From CAZADH01 sp964483805 (GTDB taxonomy: Bacteria > Muiribacteriota > Ozemobacteria > Ozemobacterales > Ozemobacteraceae): 26,034 nucleotides of DNA. Below are positions 1 to 7,982 of this stretch, one piece after another. The notes under the pieces are model-generated. The model was not told where the DNA came from. It worked only from the letters and a program-made list of their open reading frames with translations, and ran no database searches. A program made the translations under genes and the position numbers. The stretch covers positions 1-26,034 of the forward strand of contig CAZADH010000054.1 of the NCBI GenBank assembly GCA_964483805.1, written 5' to 3'. The first letter of the stretch is position 1. Every line of letters starts with the position of its first letter.

Positions 1-438
1 GAAGAAATTGGCCAACTCAGCGCTCGACAGATCGATGAGCGACACCTGCCCCGGTGGACCTCCGCGGTCCCGACCGCGGGCGCCGGGTGGGGGAGGGGGC
101 GGGGCGTCGGGGCCGTCGTAGTTGTCGGGTTCGTCGAACTCGTCGTAGGCCGGGGGCTCGGGTTCAGGACGAGGACGTCGGGCATCGGGGCCGTGGTGGG
201 CGCCGTGGTCCGGGGGATACTGTCGAGGTGGCGGCGGGGGCGGGGCACGGCGGCCGGCCTCGTCGGCAAACGAGCCGCCGAAACCGGGCCGTCGGGGGTC
301 GGCATCGTGACGTGCAGGTTGGTCGCCGTCGAGGAGGACGCTGCCCCGGGACGCTGTCGGTTTGCGGTCGACGGGCTTCTCGTCGTCGTCATCTTTGCAG
401 CTCGAGCGGCGATCGACAATCTTGATCGACTCTGACAT
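1..438 (-). CDS. Acidic, proline-rich protein, 3' part cut by window edge (possible DUF1844-type)
   Basis: An open frame of 146 codons starts at ATG 438-436 and runs off the left edge without a stop. A Shine-Dalgarno AGGAG lies about 8 nt upstream of the ATG, and a plausible promoter lies at 494-522. The N-terminus reads MSESIKIVDRRSS, followed by an acidic run (KDDDDEKP). A long low-complexity linker rich in Pro, Arg, Asp and Gly follows, with two runs of six or more prolines (about residues 70-76 and 115-122). A more ordinary segment then begins (VSLIDLSSAELANFF) just before the edge. No signal peptide or membrane segment is visible. The opening 'IKIVDRR' resembles the start of DUF1844 proteins, but the diagnostic part would lie outside the window, so this is a weak suggestion. 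The gene itself is well supported; its function is unknown. Confidence 0.72.
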   Translation of the reverse strand, partial: MSESIKIVDRRSSCKDDDDEKPVDRKPTASRGSVLLDGDQPARHDADPRRPGFGGSFADEAGRRAPPPPPPRQYPPDHGAHHGPDARRPRPEPEPPAYDEFDEPDNYDGPDAPPPPPPGARGRDRGGPPGQVSLIDLSSAELANFF

Positions 439-493
439 CGCAGAAACTCCTGATCGGCGAACGGCGGGAGCCGCTCACGGAGATGATGGGCCA

Positions 494-522
494 AATGTAG
501 CACACGTGCCCGCGCGCGACAA
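494..522 (-). promoter_or_regulatory. Sigma70-like promoter for the left-edge gene
   Basis: On the minus strand TTGTCG (522-517) and TACATT (499-494) are separated by exactly 17 bp. Each hexamer matches the consensus at 4 of 6 positions. The expected transcript start is near 487, giving a 5' leader of about 50 nt before the ATG at 438. This is pattern matching only. Confidence 0.5.
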
Positions 523-573
523 GGAGGCGCATGGGGTTGCCGATAAATCCGCGCGGACCGAAGATCACACAAC

Positions 574-612
574 GAAAAGACCCCGGAACCTGAGAACCAG
601 GCCCCGGGGTCT
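574..612 (-). terminator. Rho-independent terminator of the ComEC-like MBL gene
   Basis: A 9-bp perfect stem (578-586 with 604-612) continues after a 2x2 internal loop into a 4-bp stem (589-592 with 598-601) with a 5-nt loop. Read on the minus strand the hairpin is followed by TTTTCGTT. It lies about 40 nt downstream of the stop codon at 651, the expected place for the terminator of that gene. Confidence 0.85.
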
Positions 613-650
613 GTCGTTCTACGGGCGTCGATCCGCCCGACCGAAGTTGT

Positions 651-3218
651 TCAGCGACTGCCCTGCACCTCGCGCTGCCACTTGTCGATCACCTGTTGCA
701 CGCGCGTCGACGACTCCCCATGAACGGCCTTGAACTGCAGGCGCTCGAGGGTGCCGCGTTGCAGCGATTTGACCTCCGGCGACGAATGCGATGTAAATAC
801 ATCAGCAATCAAGTCGACCTGGTTGGCGTCGATGTAGGCGCCGAGGACCTTTTCGCACCGGGCGCGCAACGCCGCCTGACGATCGGCGCAGATCTCGGGA
901 TCGAGACCGGTGCCGCCGTCGGCCAACAGCGAGAGCATCTCGCGCAGCGGGCGGAAGCGGGCCGCCGCCAACCAGGCAATGACGCTGCGATTGTACTGCG
1001 CGGCCTGCTGCGTCTTGGGGTCATTGTACAGCTTGTCTTCATACAAGGTCTCACCGACGCAGGCCACGCGCCCCGTGCCCAGATCTTCGCCGGCGCCGAT
1101 GACCACGGTGGCCGAGTTCGACGCATAGTAATAAGCGACACGACCCTGACCAAGAACGTCGATGTTGTAGGAGTCGGCATCACCGGTGGCGAACAACTCG
1201 ATGCCCTTCTGGGCCGTCAAGGCGCCGTTTTTGTCGTTGATCAGCGAACAGCAAGACCGGCACAACAGCTTCTGGACGCCCTGGATGGCCGTCGACGGGA
1301 ACTTGGTCGAGAAGAATGCATACGGGGGGCCAATATTCTCGGTCGGGTCGCAGACCTCGTCACCCTGGAAGCGAATGCGGCTGCCGACCGCACCGAGAAT
1401 GGCGTTGAACGTTTCGGGGTGGGCACGATCGTTGTACTCGGCGCGACAGAAGAGATAGAGCGACCCGCCCTTGGCGACGAAACCCTTCAGTGCGGTCAAC
1501 TCGGCGGCCGTGAACTCCTTTTGCGGATCGGGGATGATCACGACAAACGCCTCAGCCAGGCTCTCCGCGGTCATCGCTTTGCTCGAGGAGCGGCACTCCA
1601 TGCCGAGGTTTCGGGCGATATCCATCTTCAGACCGGCAAAACGCCCCGTGTAATAATCGATATTGCCGTGCGCGGCATCAACGAGCACGATCATCGGTTT
1701 CACCTCGGTCGACACCGAAGTGGTGTCGATCAACTGGTTGCCCATATACAAGGCGGCAATCAGTTCGACCGGACCGGTCCAGTCGATGGTGACCGAGGTT
1801 GTCTTCTTGACCGTGCCGTTCGCAGCCATCTCGAAGCCGTCAACGGACGCAAGCGCATTGCTCGCGGCAATGCCCGTGTGGTAGAGCACCAACTTGAGAT
1901 TCTTCGCGGCACTGCCGGGATTGGTCAGATTGACGGCGACCTGGATGGGTTGGCGCACATACACGGTCGAGGCCGCATTCAGCTTGCTGATGCGCGGGGT
2001 GTTCGCGGCGCCGGCCGGCGTCGCGAACGTGCCCTCGGCGGCGACGACCTTGGTCGCATCACGCGCATCACGCGAGACCACCTGGAATTTGTAACTGGTG
2101 CCCGGCTTCAACCCCGAAACCGTGATCAGGTGCGTGGTGGCCGCGTTGGCAATGACCTTGTGTTGATCGAGAGCGCTCGTGCCCCAGTGAATCTCGGTAT
2201 TCGCCGGCACATTCGTGCCCCACTGGATGGTCGCCGCATTCCCTGACAGGGCAATGATCTTCGGTGCTTCGCTGATGGCCAGCGGCGAACTGTTGCTGTC
2301 GAATCGCACTGTTGTGCCGTCGGACGTACATTTAACCGTACCGTCTTTGTCGGTTCGGTAAACCGCCATCTTGTAATACTCGTAGGCGTCGAGAATCTCT
2401 TTGTTCGGATGACCGAAGGAATTCTTGGTGCCGACGCTGATGACCGCGTATTTCGGTTCGACCTTTTCGATGAACGGTCGGCTCGACGAGGTCTTGCTGC
2501 CGTGGTGCCCCGATTTGAGCACGTCGGCGCGCAACTTTGCACCGTTCTTCTCGAGGGTGGTCTGCTCGGCCTTGTCTTCGGCATCACCGGTGAACAAGAA
2601 GCTGTTCTTGCCGTGAACCACCTTGATGATCAGCGACAGATTATTGGCGTTGATCTTGGGCGCCGAAGGCGCAGCGCTCGCGACGGCAGGGCGTGGCGCG
2701 GCGTCAGTCAACTCGGCGGCATGCAGCACTTCGACGTCGAGGTCCGGATCCCATTTCAATTTCTGGTTCCATTCGGCCTGATTGTAGGCGATCTTCTCTT
2801 GCGCCAGCATGTCCTTCATTTTTTGATACAGGACCATGTCGGCGCCGCCGCTTTCAGGGTCGTTCGGATCGATCATGTCGGCAGAGTACAGCACCTCGCC
2901 GATCGGAACCTTCCCGATCAGGTCGACGAGACCGCCGAAGTGGTCGCGGTGCGGATGGGAGATCACGAAAGTATCGATCTTCGTGATGCCGGCTTTCTTC
3001 AGAAACGGGATGATCGCATTGGTCGTGACGTTGAAACGGTCGTCACCCGCGTCGATCATGATCGTGCGTCCGGATGGGGTACGAAGGATTTCGCAATCGC
3101 CTTGGCCGACGTCGAGGTAGATTACTTCGAGATTGCCTGCTGCAAAGCCGGGGCAGGAGACAAGGACCAGGCAGAGCCATAACGCAAGAAAGCCCAGACG
3201 CTTGGGAGTGCTGCTCAT
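651..3218 (-). CDS. Secreted ComEC-type metallo-beta-lactamase-fold protein with FN3-like and GATase-like domains
   Basis: This 855-residue protein starts at ATG 3218 behind GGAAGGAG (about 10 nt spacing) and a good promoter. Residues 1-27 form a signal peptide (basic start, hydrophobic core, ending PGFAAG). Residues 29-310 are an MBL hydrolase domain of the ComEC/Rec2 soluble type: DVGQGD (36-41), HPHRDH (88-93), FTGDAE (209-214), SGHHGS (236-241) and FGHP (268-271) are the expected metal and active-site motifs. Residues about 315-400 look like a fibronectin III module, as in purple acid phosphatases. About 410-505 looks like a second beta domain, and 508-715 a GATase-like Rossmann region (VLVDAAHG). 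The C-terminus is helical. The competence membrane channel of true ComEC is absent, so this is a soluble exported hydrolase, possibly a phosphodiesterase or nuclease. The substrate is unknown. It appears monocistronic, with its own promoter and terminator. Confidence 0.88.
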   Translation of the reverse strand: MSSTPKRLGFLALWLCLVLVSCPGFAAGNLEVIYLDVGQGDCEILRTPSGRTIMIDAGDDRFNVTTNAIIPFLKKAGITKIDTFVISHPHRDHFGGLVDLIGKVPIGEVLYSADMIDPNDPESGGADMVLYQKMKDMLAQEKIAYNQAEWNQKLKWDPDLDVEVLHAAELTDAAPRPAVASAAPSAPKINANNLSLIIKVVHGKNSFLFTGDAEDKAEQTTLEKNGAKLRADVLKSGHHGSKTSSSRPFIEKVEPKYAVISVGTKNSFGHPNKEILDAYEYYKMAVYRTDKDGTVKCTSDGTTVRFDSNSSPLAISEAPKIIALSGNAATIQWGTNVPANTEIHWGTSALDQHKVIANAATTHLITVSGLKPGTSYKFQVVSRDARDATKVVAAEGTFATPAGAANTPRISKLNAASTVYVRQPIQVAVNLTNPGSAAKNLKLVLYHTGIAASNALASVDGFEMAANGTVKKTTSVTIDWTGPVELIAALYMGNQLIDTTSVSTEVKPMIVLVDAAHGNIDYYTGRFAGLKMDIARNLGMECRSSSKAMTAESLAEAFVVIIPDPQKEFTAAELTALKGFVAKGGSLYLFCRAEYNDRAHPETFNAILGAVGSRIRFQGDEVCDPTENIGPPYAFFSTKFPSTAIQGVQKLLCRSCCSLINDKNGALTAQKGIELFATGDADSYNIDVLGQGRVAYYYASNSATVVIGAGEDLGTGRVACVGETLYEDKLYNDPKTQQAAQYNRSVIAWLAAARFRPLREMLSLLADGGTGLDPEICADRQAALRARCEKVLGAYIDANQVDLIADVFTSHSSPEVKSLQRGTLERLQFKAVHGESSTRVQQVIDKWQREVQGSR

Positions 3219-3259
3219 ATACTGAATACTCCTTCCCTGATGCGTGGTACTGTTTGTTT

Positions 3260-3289
3260 ATTATAGGTATTGCCAACCAAGACCGTCAA
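3260..3289 (-). promoter_or_regulatory. Sigma70-like promoter of the ComEC-like MBL gene
   Basis: On the minus strand TTGACG (3289-3284) and a perfect TATAAT (3265-3260) are separated by 18 bp. Transcription would start near 3253, about 35 nt upstream of the ATG at 3218, leaving room for the GGAAGGAG ribosome binding site. Confidence 0.8.
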
Positions 3290-3340
3290 GACGCCTGCGC
3301 TCTCCGGCCGGGCAGATTGCCATGTTGCGATAGGATCGGG

Positions 3341-3379
3341 GATAAGAAAGCCGCGGGGCTCAGTATCTCGCCCCGCGGC
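3341..3379 (-). terminator. Rho-independent terminator of the SPFH zinc-ribbon gene
   Basis: A 10-bp perfect GC stem (3350-3359 with 3370-3379) has a 10-nt loop and is followed on the minus strand by TTTCTTATC. It sits about 11 nt after the stop codon of the SPFH gene, between that gene and the promoter of the next gene. Confidence 0.85.
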
Positions 3380-3390
3380 CGTTGACGCAG

Positions 3391-4575
3391 TTACTGGATC
3401 TTGTGGCCGCAGCCTGCGCAGAATTTGGCGCCGGCCGCCAGCGGAGCCTGGCACGATGGGCAGTTGGTGGCTGCCGCTTCGATCTTGGTGCCACAGCCGC
3501 TGCAAAACTTGGCGCCGGGTGCGAGCACGATCTGGCATTGCGGGCAGGTGGGACCGGCCTCAACTTTGTTGCCGCAGCCGCTGCAGAACTTTGCACCGGC
3601 AGCAACGAGTGCCTGGCACTTGGGGCACGGGGTACCGGCGCCGGGTCCCGGCAGCGCTTGCGGGACGGCTCCGGGTGGCAGAGCCTGTCCGGCCGCACCA
3701 CCGGGGAGCGCCTGGGGAGCCTGCGGTTGGTTCATGGCGTCGCGCATCATCTGCGGCATCGCCATGCCCATCCCGGCGCCGAGACCCATACCGATACCGG
3801 CCCCGGCCAGACCACCTGGATTGTTGCTGGCGTTCTCGATGGCCTTGGCGGCCTTGAACTTCATATAGGTGTTCATGTCGCCCAGCGCCGCCATGCCGGT
3901 GCGTTCGTCGATCATCTTTTGCACTTCGTCGGGCGGCGTGATCGCGTTGATCAGCAGATCGCGCATCTCGATGCCGTATTTGGCGAAATCGTCTTTGCAG
4001 CGGTTCTTCAACTGGGTGGCCATCTCGTCGTAGACCGCTGGCAGATCGAAGATCGTCTTCATCGATTCGCCCAGAACATCGTTGAGGCGGGCGATGATGA
4101 CCCCGCGCAACATGTCTTGAATCGCCGTCGTGGTCGTGTGACCCTGGGAACCCACGACTTCCTGCATGAAGACCTGCGGGTTGGCGATCTGGATCGAGTA
4201 GATCCCGAAGGCGCGCAACCGCACCATCTTCAGTTCGGCATCACGGAAGACGATCGGTTCTTTGGTTCCCCACTTGAGGTTGAGGAACGTCTTCATATTT
4301 ACGTAGTAAACACAACACTGGAATGGGCTGGTGAAGCCAAACGGCAGCGACAGCAACCGCGTCAGGATGGGAATGTTCTGGGTCGTCAGCGTGTGCCGCC
4401 CCGGCGGCATCATGTCGTAGGCTTTGCCTTCTTTGAAGAAGACGGCGCGTTGCGACTCCTCGACGATGACCTGGGCACCGGACTTGATATCGACCGTGCC
4501 GTTCTCGGGAAAACGATGGACGATTTCCTGACCGGATGCGTCTTGCCATTGGATGATCTCGACGAAAATACCCAT
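3391..4575 (-). CDS. SPFH/Band-7 (YdjI-type) protein with three C-terminal zinc ribbons
   Basis: This 394-residue protein starts at ATG 4575; an in-frame TGA seven codons upstream rules out a longer form. AAAGGA lies about 13 nt upstream, a long spacing. Residues about 25-235 form the SPFH-like domain of the YdjI / 'virion core protein' family, including the characteristic GTKEPIVFRD (103-112) and the amphipathic region to about 245. A Gly/Met-rich then Pro/Ala-rich linker (254-315) follows. Three tandem Cys4 ribbons end the protein (C317/320/331/334, C344/347/358/361, C372/375/386/389). There is no signal peptide or clear membrane helix, so it is probably a cytoplasmic membrane-associated scaffold. 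In Bacillus the homologue works with a PspA-type stress system; no PspA-like gene is present here. Three ribbons instead of the usual one or two is slightly unusual. Promoter and terminator suggest a single-gene unit. Confidence 0.88.
   Translation of the reverse strand: MGIFVEIIQWQDASGQEIVHRFPENGTVDIKSGAQVIVEESQRAVFFKEGKAYDMMPPGRHTLTTQNIPILTRLLSLPFGFTSPFQCCVYYVNMKTFLNLKWGTKEPIVFRDAELKMVRLRAFGIYSIQIANPQVFMQEVVGSQGHTTTTAIQDMLRGVIIARLNDVLGESMKTIFDLPAVYDEMATQLKNRCKDDFAKYGIEMRDLLINAITPPDEVQKMIDERTGMAALGDMNTYMKFKAAKAIENASNNPGGLAGAGIGMGLGAGMGMAMPQMMRDAMNQPQAPQALPGGAAGQALPPGAVPQALPGPGAGTPCPKCQALVAAGAKFCSGCGNKVEAGPTCPQCQIVLAPGAKFCSGCGTKIEAAATNCPSCQAPLAAGAKFCAGCGHKIQ
3394..3627 (-). repeat. Three tandem zinc-ribbon coding units
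   Basis: The 3' end of the SPFH gene encodes three successive units of about 27 codons, each with the pattern CPxCQ, about six residues, then GAKFC(S/A)GCG. The similarity is visible in the DNA as well as the protein, suggesting internal duplication of one ribbon. Confidence 0.8.
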
Positions 4576-4623
4576 GAACGGTACACCATCCTTTCACCGT
4601 GTGTTTCGTGCAATAACCATAAA

Positions 4624-4652
4624 ACCGTAACACACGCGGCAACCCGGGTCAA
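4624..4652 (-). promoter_or_regulatory. Probable promoter of the SPFH zinc-ribbon gene
   Basis: On the minus strand TTGACC (4652-4647) and TACGGT (4629-4624) are 17 bp apart. The -35 is strong and the -10 keeps only the key T, A and final T. It lies between the end of nrdJ and the SPFH start, implying separate transcription. Confidence 0.5.
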
Positions 4653-4673
4653 ATGCCGATCGAGGCGTCGTGA

Positions 4674-6980
4674 TCACCCGCAACGCGAGTAACCGCAGGC
4701 GCGGCAGATCATGCAGCCGCCCTCGTGTTCGATCGTTTCGTGGCACTCGGGACACAAGCGGCCGGGGTCGCGCCCGGTGTCGGGGACCCAGTCAAACCCG
4801 GGCAGGGGCGGGGTCTGCGCGCTGCCGTCGCTCGGGCGGCCATGGGTTTCGTGATACGCACGCAGCGCCTTGCCGATCGCGTCGGGACACGAGAGCACCT
4901 TGACACCCGTGTTGCCGGCGGACTGGCGCATGGTCGACAGGCAGCGGATGCCCTTGAGTTGCCCGATGATCTCTTCGACCTTGACCCCGGCGCGCAAGGC
5001 CAGCGACGCCAGTCGCGAGGTCGCTTCGCTCTGCGAGGGGCAACCACCGGCACGACCGAGACTGGTAAATACTTCGCAAATACCGTGCTCGTCACTGTTC
5101 ACCGTGATATAGAGATTGCCGCAGCCGATGCGGACCTTCTCGGTAACACCGGTGGTTCGTTCCGGTCGCGGGCGCGGGACGATGTCTTTGGGCCAGTTCT
5201 GGGCCGCGGTTTCGGGGTGGCTGCCCGGGGCGCCACCTTTGCCGAACGTAATGACCTGCTCTTCGCGCGAGCCGTCGCGATAAACGGTGACCCCTTTGCA
5301 GCCGAGCTTCCACGATTCGTGATACACGGTGGCGACGTCGACGGGGGTCGCATCGTGCGGCAGGTTGACCGTCTTGCTGACCGCATTGTCGCAGTGTTTC
5401 TGAAACGCGGCTTGCATGCGAATGTGCCACAGGGGCTCGATCTCGTGGGCGGTCGTGTAAATCTGTCGTATTGACTCGGGAATTCCGGGCACCTCGACGA
5501 GGCTGCCTGTTTCGGCAATCTTGTCCATCAGTTCGGGTGAGTGGAACCCCTCGGCCTTGGCCACCTCGATGAAGAGCGGGTTCACTTCGACCAAGCGCTC
5601 GCCGTCCATGACGTTTTTCACGTAGGCCACAGCAAACAGGGGCTCGATGCCGCTGCTGGCGTTGGCGATCAGGCTGATCGTTCCGGTCGGCGCAATGGTG
5701 GTCACGGTGGCGTTGCGCAATGGCGGTTCGCCCGGCCGGTCGTGGCGCGACCCGGCGAAATTGGGGAACGGGCCGCGTTCGCGGGCGAGCGCCGCGGAGG
5801 CCGCCCGGGCTTCGCGCTCGATGAATCCCATCACCTCTTCGGCGGTCTCGAGAGCGTCGTTGCTCGCGTACGGGATCCCCAACCGGATCAACAGATCGGC
5901 GAAGCCCATGACACCCAGGCCGATCTTGCGGTTGGCCCGGGTCATCTGCTCGATTTGCGGGAGAGGGTAGCGGTTCACCTCGATGACGTTGTCGAGAAAG
6001 CGGACGGCGAGATGCACGACCCGTTGCAGGGCCGTGAAATCGACGCGCGGCGTGCGCTTCTTACCGGTGACGAAGCGGCCGAGGTTGATCGACCCCAGAT
6101 TGCACGACTCGAACGGCAGCAGGGGCTGCTCGCCGCACGGGTTGGTCGCCTCGATGGCGCCGACCGCAGGCGTCGGTTGCGTCTGGTTGACCCGGTCGAT
6201 GAAGACGATGCCCGGTTCACCGTTCTGCCAAGCGCCGCGGACGATGCGGTCGAACACGTCGCGGGCCGGGAGACGGCGGACCTCTTCGCCCGACCGCGGG
6301 TTGATCAGCGCGTAGTCGCGGTTGTCGCGCAGTGCCTGCATGAACACATCGGTGATCGCCACCGAGATGTTGAAGTTGGTCAATGCGTCGCCGTCTTTCT
6401 TGGCGGCGATGAACTCGAGAATGTCGGGGTGGTCGATGCGGAGCATGCCCATGTTGGCGCCGCGGCGCGTGCCACCCTGTTTGATGGTTTCGGTGGCCAG
6501 GTTGAACACCTTCATGAACGAGATCGGCCCCGAACTGACGCCGCTGGTCGAGGCCACACGGTCGCGGGCCGGGCGCAGGCGCGAGAACGAGAACCCGGTG
6601 CCGCCGCCCGACTTGTGGATCAGCGCGGTGTGCTTGATCGCGTCGAAAATGCCTTCCATCGAATCGTCGATCGGCAAGACAAAGCATGCGCTCAACTGGC
6701 CCAGATCACGCCCTGCGTTCATCAGCGTCGGACTGTTGGGCAGAAACAGCAGTTCGGCCATCATGCTGTAAAATTCGGCGGCCAGGGCGTCGGCATTCTG
6801 GGTGGTCTGGGCGAACCGGTGCTCGGCCGCGGCGATGGTGTTCGCCACCCGCCGGAACATGTCTTCGGGGGTCTCGATCGGATTGCCCTCGGCATCTTTG
6901 GTAAGGTACCGCTGTTGCAGGACCTTGATGGCGTTGGCGGTCAATGACGGGATGAGATGGGCTTGCACGGGTTCGGACAT
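4674..6980 (-). CDS. nrdJ: Adenosylcobalamin-dependent (class II) ribonucleoside-diphosphate reductase
   Basis: This 768-residue protein reduces ribonucleotides to deoxyribonucleotides using adenosylcobalamin, independent of oxygen. Visible motifs are NSPTLMNAG (82-90), the redox cysteine C99 in LSACF, GGGTGFSFSRLRP (125-137), KQGGTRRGANMG (167-178), the active-site NPCGE (N280, C282, E284) and the second redox cysteine C293 in ESCNLGSINL. The C282-C293 spacing matches the family. A glycyl-radical/barrel motif region with TIAPTGTISLIA follows. The C-terminal part has the TSCPD-type domain (VRIGCGNLYITVN onward) and ends in a zinc-ribbon tail with CPEC, CMIC, CGYSRCG, which in this family shuttles reducing equivalents. 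No N-terminal ATP-cone is seen. It starts at ATG 6980 with AGAGG about 11 nt upstream; an inverted repeat lies just beyond it. All catalytic residues are present, so it is probably functional. Confidence 0.95.
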   Translation of the reverse strand: MSEPVQAHLIPSLTANAIKVLQQRYLTKDAEGNPIETPEDMFRRVANTIAAAEHRFAQTTQNADALAAEFYSMMAELLFLPNSPTLMNAGRDLGQLSACFVLPIDDSMEGIFDAIKHTALIHKSGGGTGFSFSRLRPARDRVASTSGVSSGPISFMKVFNLATETIKQGGTRRGANMGMLRIDHPDILEFIAAKKDGDALTNFNISVAITDVFMQALRDNRDYALINPRSGEEVRRLPARDVFDRIVRGAWQNGEPGIVFIDRVNQTQPTPAVGAIEATNPCGEQPLLPFESCNLGSINLGRFVTGKKRTPRVDFTALQRVVHLAVRFLDNVIEVNRYPLPQIEQMTRANRKIGLGVMGFADLLIRLGIPYASNDALETAEEVMGFIEREARAASAALARERGPFPNFAGSRHDRPGEPPLRNATVTTIAPTGTISLIANASSGIEPLFAVAYVKNVMDGERLVEVNPLFIEVAKAEGFHSPELMDKIAETGSLVEVPGIPESIRQIYTTAHEIEPLWHIRMQAAFQKHCDNAVSKTVNLPHDATPVDVATVYHESWKLGCKGVTVYRDGSREEQVITFGKGGAPGSHPETAAQNWPKDIVPRPRPERTTGVTEKVRIGCGNLYITVNSDEHGICEVFTSLGRAGGCPSQSEATSRLASLALRAGVKVEEIIGQLKGIRCLSTMRQSAGNTGVKVLSCPDAIGKALRAYHETHGRPSDGSAQTPPLPGFDWVPDTGRDPGRLCPECHETIEHEGGCMICRACGYSRCG

Positions 6981-6995
6981 GAGAAGATCAACCTC

Positions 6996-7017
6996 TTGTA
7001 TGACATGAAAAATACAA
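6996..7017. promoter_or_regulatory. Inverted repeat upstream of nrdJ, possible operator
   Basis: TTGTAT (6996-7001) and ATACAA (7012-7017) form a perfect 6-bp dyad with a 10-bp centre, in an AT-rich island 16-37 nt upstream of the nrdJ ATG. A partly similar direct element, GTATGACATG (6998-7007) and GTATGTAACATG (7019-7030), overlaps it. It does not match the NrdR box consensus. Confidence 0.4.
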
Positions 7018-7055
7018 AGTATGTAACATGCCGGCGTCGGCGGGATTGTCGGCGC

Positions 7056-7916
7056 TCAGCGAATGGGCGTGGCGGCGGAGGCCGGCCCTCCCGGGGTGGC
7101 TGTCGGCGTCGATACGCCCGTGTTGGCGCCGGCCGCTGCCGGAATCTGACCGGCCGCCGCCCAGAAGCAGCAGGGCAGCACGATCATGCCCAGCACGAGC
7201 GCGCCGGGTCCGAGCAAACGCAACCGCCGTTTGATGCGCGGTTGGCTTTCGGGGGCGCGATCGTAGACGAGTTTCTTGCACGCCCAGGCGAGCGGCACGG
7301 CGAGCACGGCGAGCAGTCCGAACAACTGTGCCATGAACCCGGTGGCCTTGCCGGCTGCTGCCGTTGTGCTCTCGAGGCCCGGTACGCCGCCGGCCGCATA
7401 GAGACGGAAACCGCCGGAGAGCAGGCGGGCACGCTCGGGCAGTTTTTCGGCGTCCCCGGGTTGGCCCGAATAATAGACCCAGGGCAGGCCCCAGGGGTCG
7501 GTCAACGTGACCCCAGGGATCTCGCTCATCGCGGCCGTGACCGCGGTCGTGAACTCGGCCTGCGTGTCGGGATAGCGGGCGTTCTTGGTGTTGAACGCGC
7601 TCATCACCTGGGCGATGGCCTGCGACTGGGTGCGGGCCTTGGCCCACAACGGACCCTCGACATCGTGCAGGTAACGCAAATCGATCGGCAGGGCCAGAAC
7701 GCCGGCGATGAGCAGAATACCGGCGATGACTTCGCCCAGGCCGAGACCGAGCATCCAACTGTTGAGCCACTCGAGTGGACCGAACACCTCGGAAAGCACG
7801 ACCTTGGCGCGCATCTGCGTGACGAAACCGCCACGCGGACTCGCGTCCGTCGGGGTGCCGCAGGCGGGGCAGGTGGCGCTGCCTTCGAACTGGCGGTGGC
7901 AATTTTTGCATTCCAT
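7056..7916 (-). CDS. Zinc-ribbon membrane protein with GspG-like (pseudopilin) segment
   Basis: I chose ATG 7916, giving 286 residues, because AGAGGA lies 7 nt upstream and the protein then opens with a zinc ribbon (C3, C6, C16, C19). A start 14 codons earlier would have no such site. A membrane helix spans about 56-78. Residues 85-180 resemble the C-terminal part of type II secretion major pseudopilins: a helix (ARTQSQAIAQVMSAF), then RYPDT, then TDPWGLPWVYYSG (139-151) and a closing GFRLYAAGGVPG. Two more membrane helices follow (about 196-213 and 234-254), then a Pro/Ala/Thr-rich tail. There is no prepilin peptidase site, and the zinc ribbon precedes the helix, so it is not itself a classical pseudopilin. 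It lies 66 nt after aroB and is probably the last gene of that operon. Function unknown. Confidence 0.8.
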   Translation of the reverse strand: MECKNCHRQFEGSATCPACGTPTDASPRGGFVTQMRAKVVLSEVFGPLEWLNSWMLGLGLGEVIAGILLIAGVLALPIDLRYLHDVEGPLWAKARTQSQAIAQVMSAFNTKNARYPDTQAEFTTAVTAAMSEIPGVTLTDPWGLPWVYYSGQPGDAEKLPERARLLSGGFRLYAAGGVPGLESTTAAAGKATGFMAQLFGLLAVLAVPLAWACKKLVYDRAPESQPRIKRRLRLLGPGALVLGMIVLPCCFWAAAGQIPAAAGANTGVSTPTATPGGPASAATPIR

Positions 7917-7982
7917 GGCGTGTTCCTCTCTCTTATCGTGATCGCGGGTGAAACGCAACCAACCGCAGCCGACAAGCCGATC

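Noticed and set aside
696..2246. A 516-codon plus-strand open frame opposite the ComEC-like gene
   Set aside because: The minus frame has a signal peptide, MBL motifs, promoter and terminator; the plus frame has none of these.
6981..7055. A cobalamin riboswitch ahead of nrdJ
   Set aside because: The gap is only 75 nt, too short for a B12 riboswitch, and shows no B12-box sequence.
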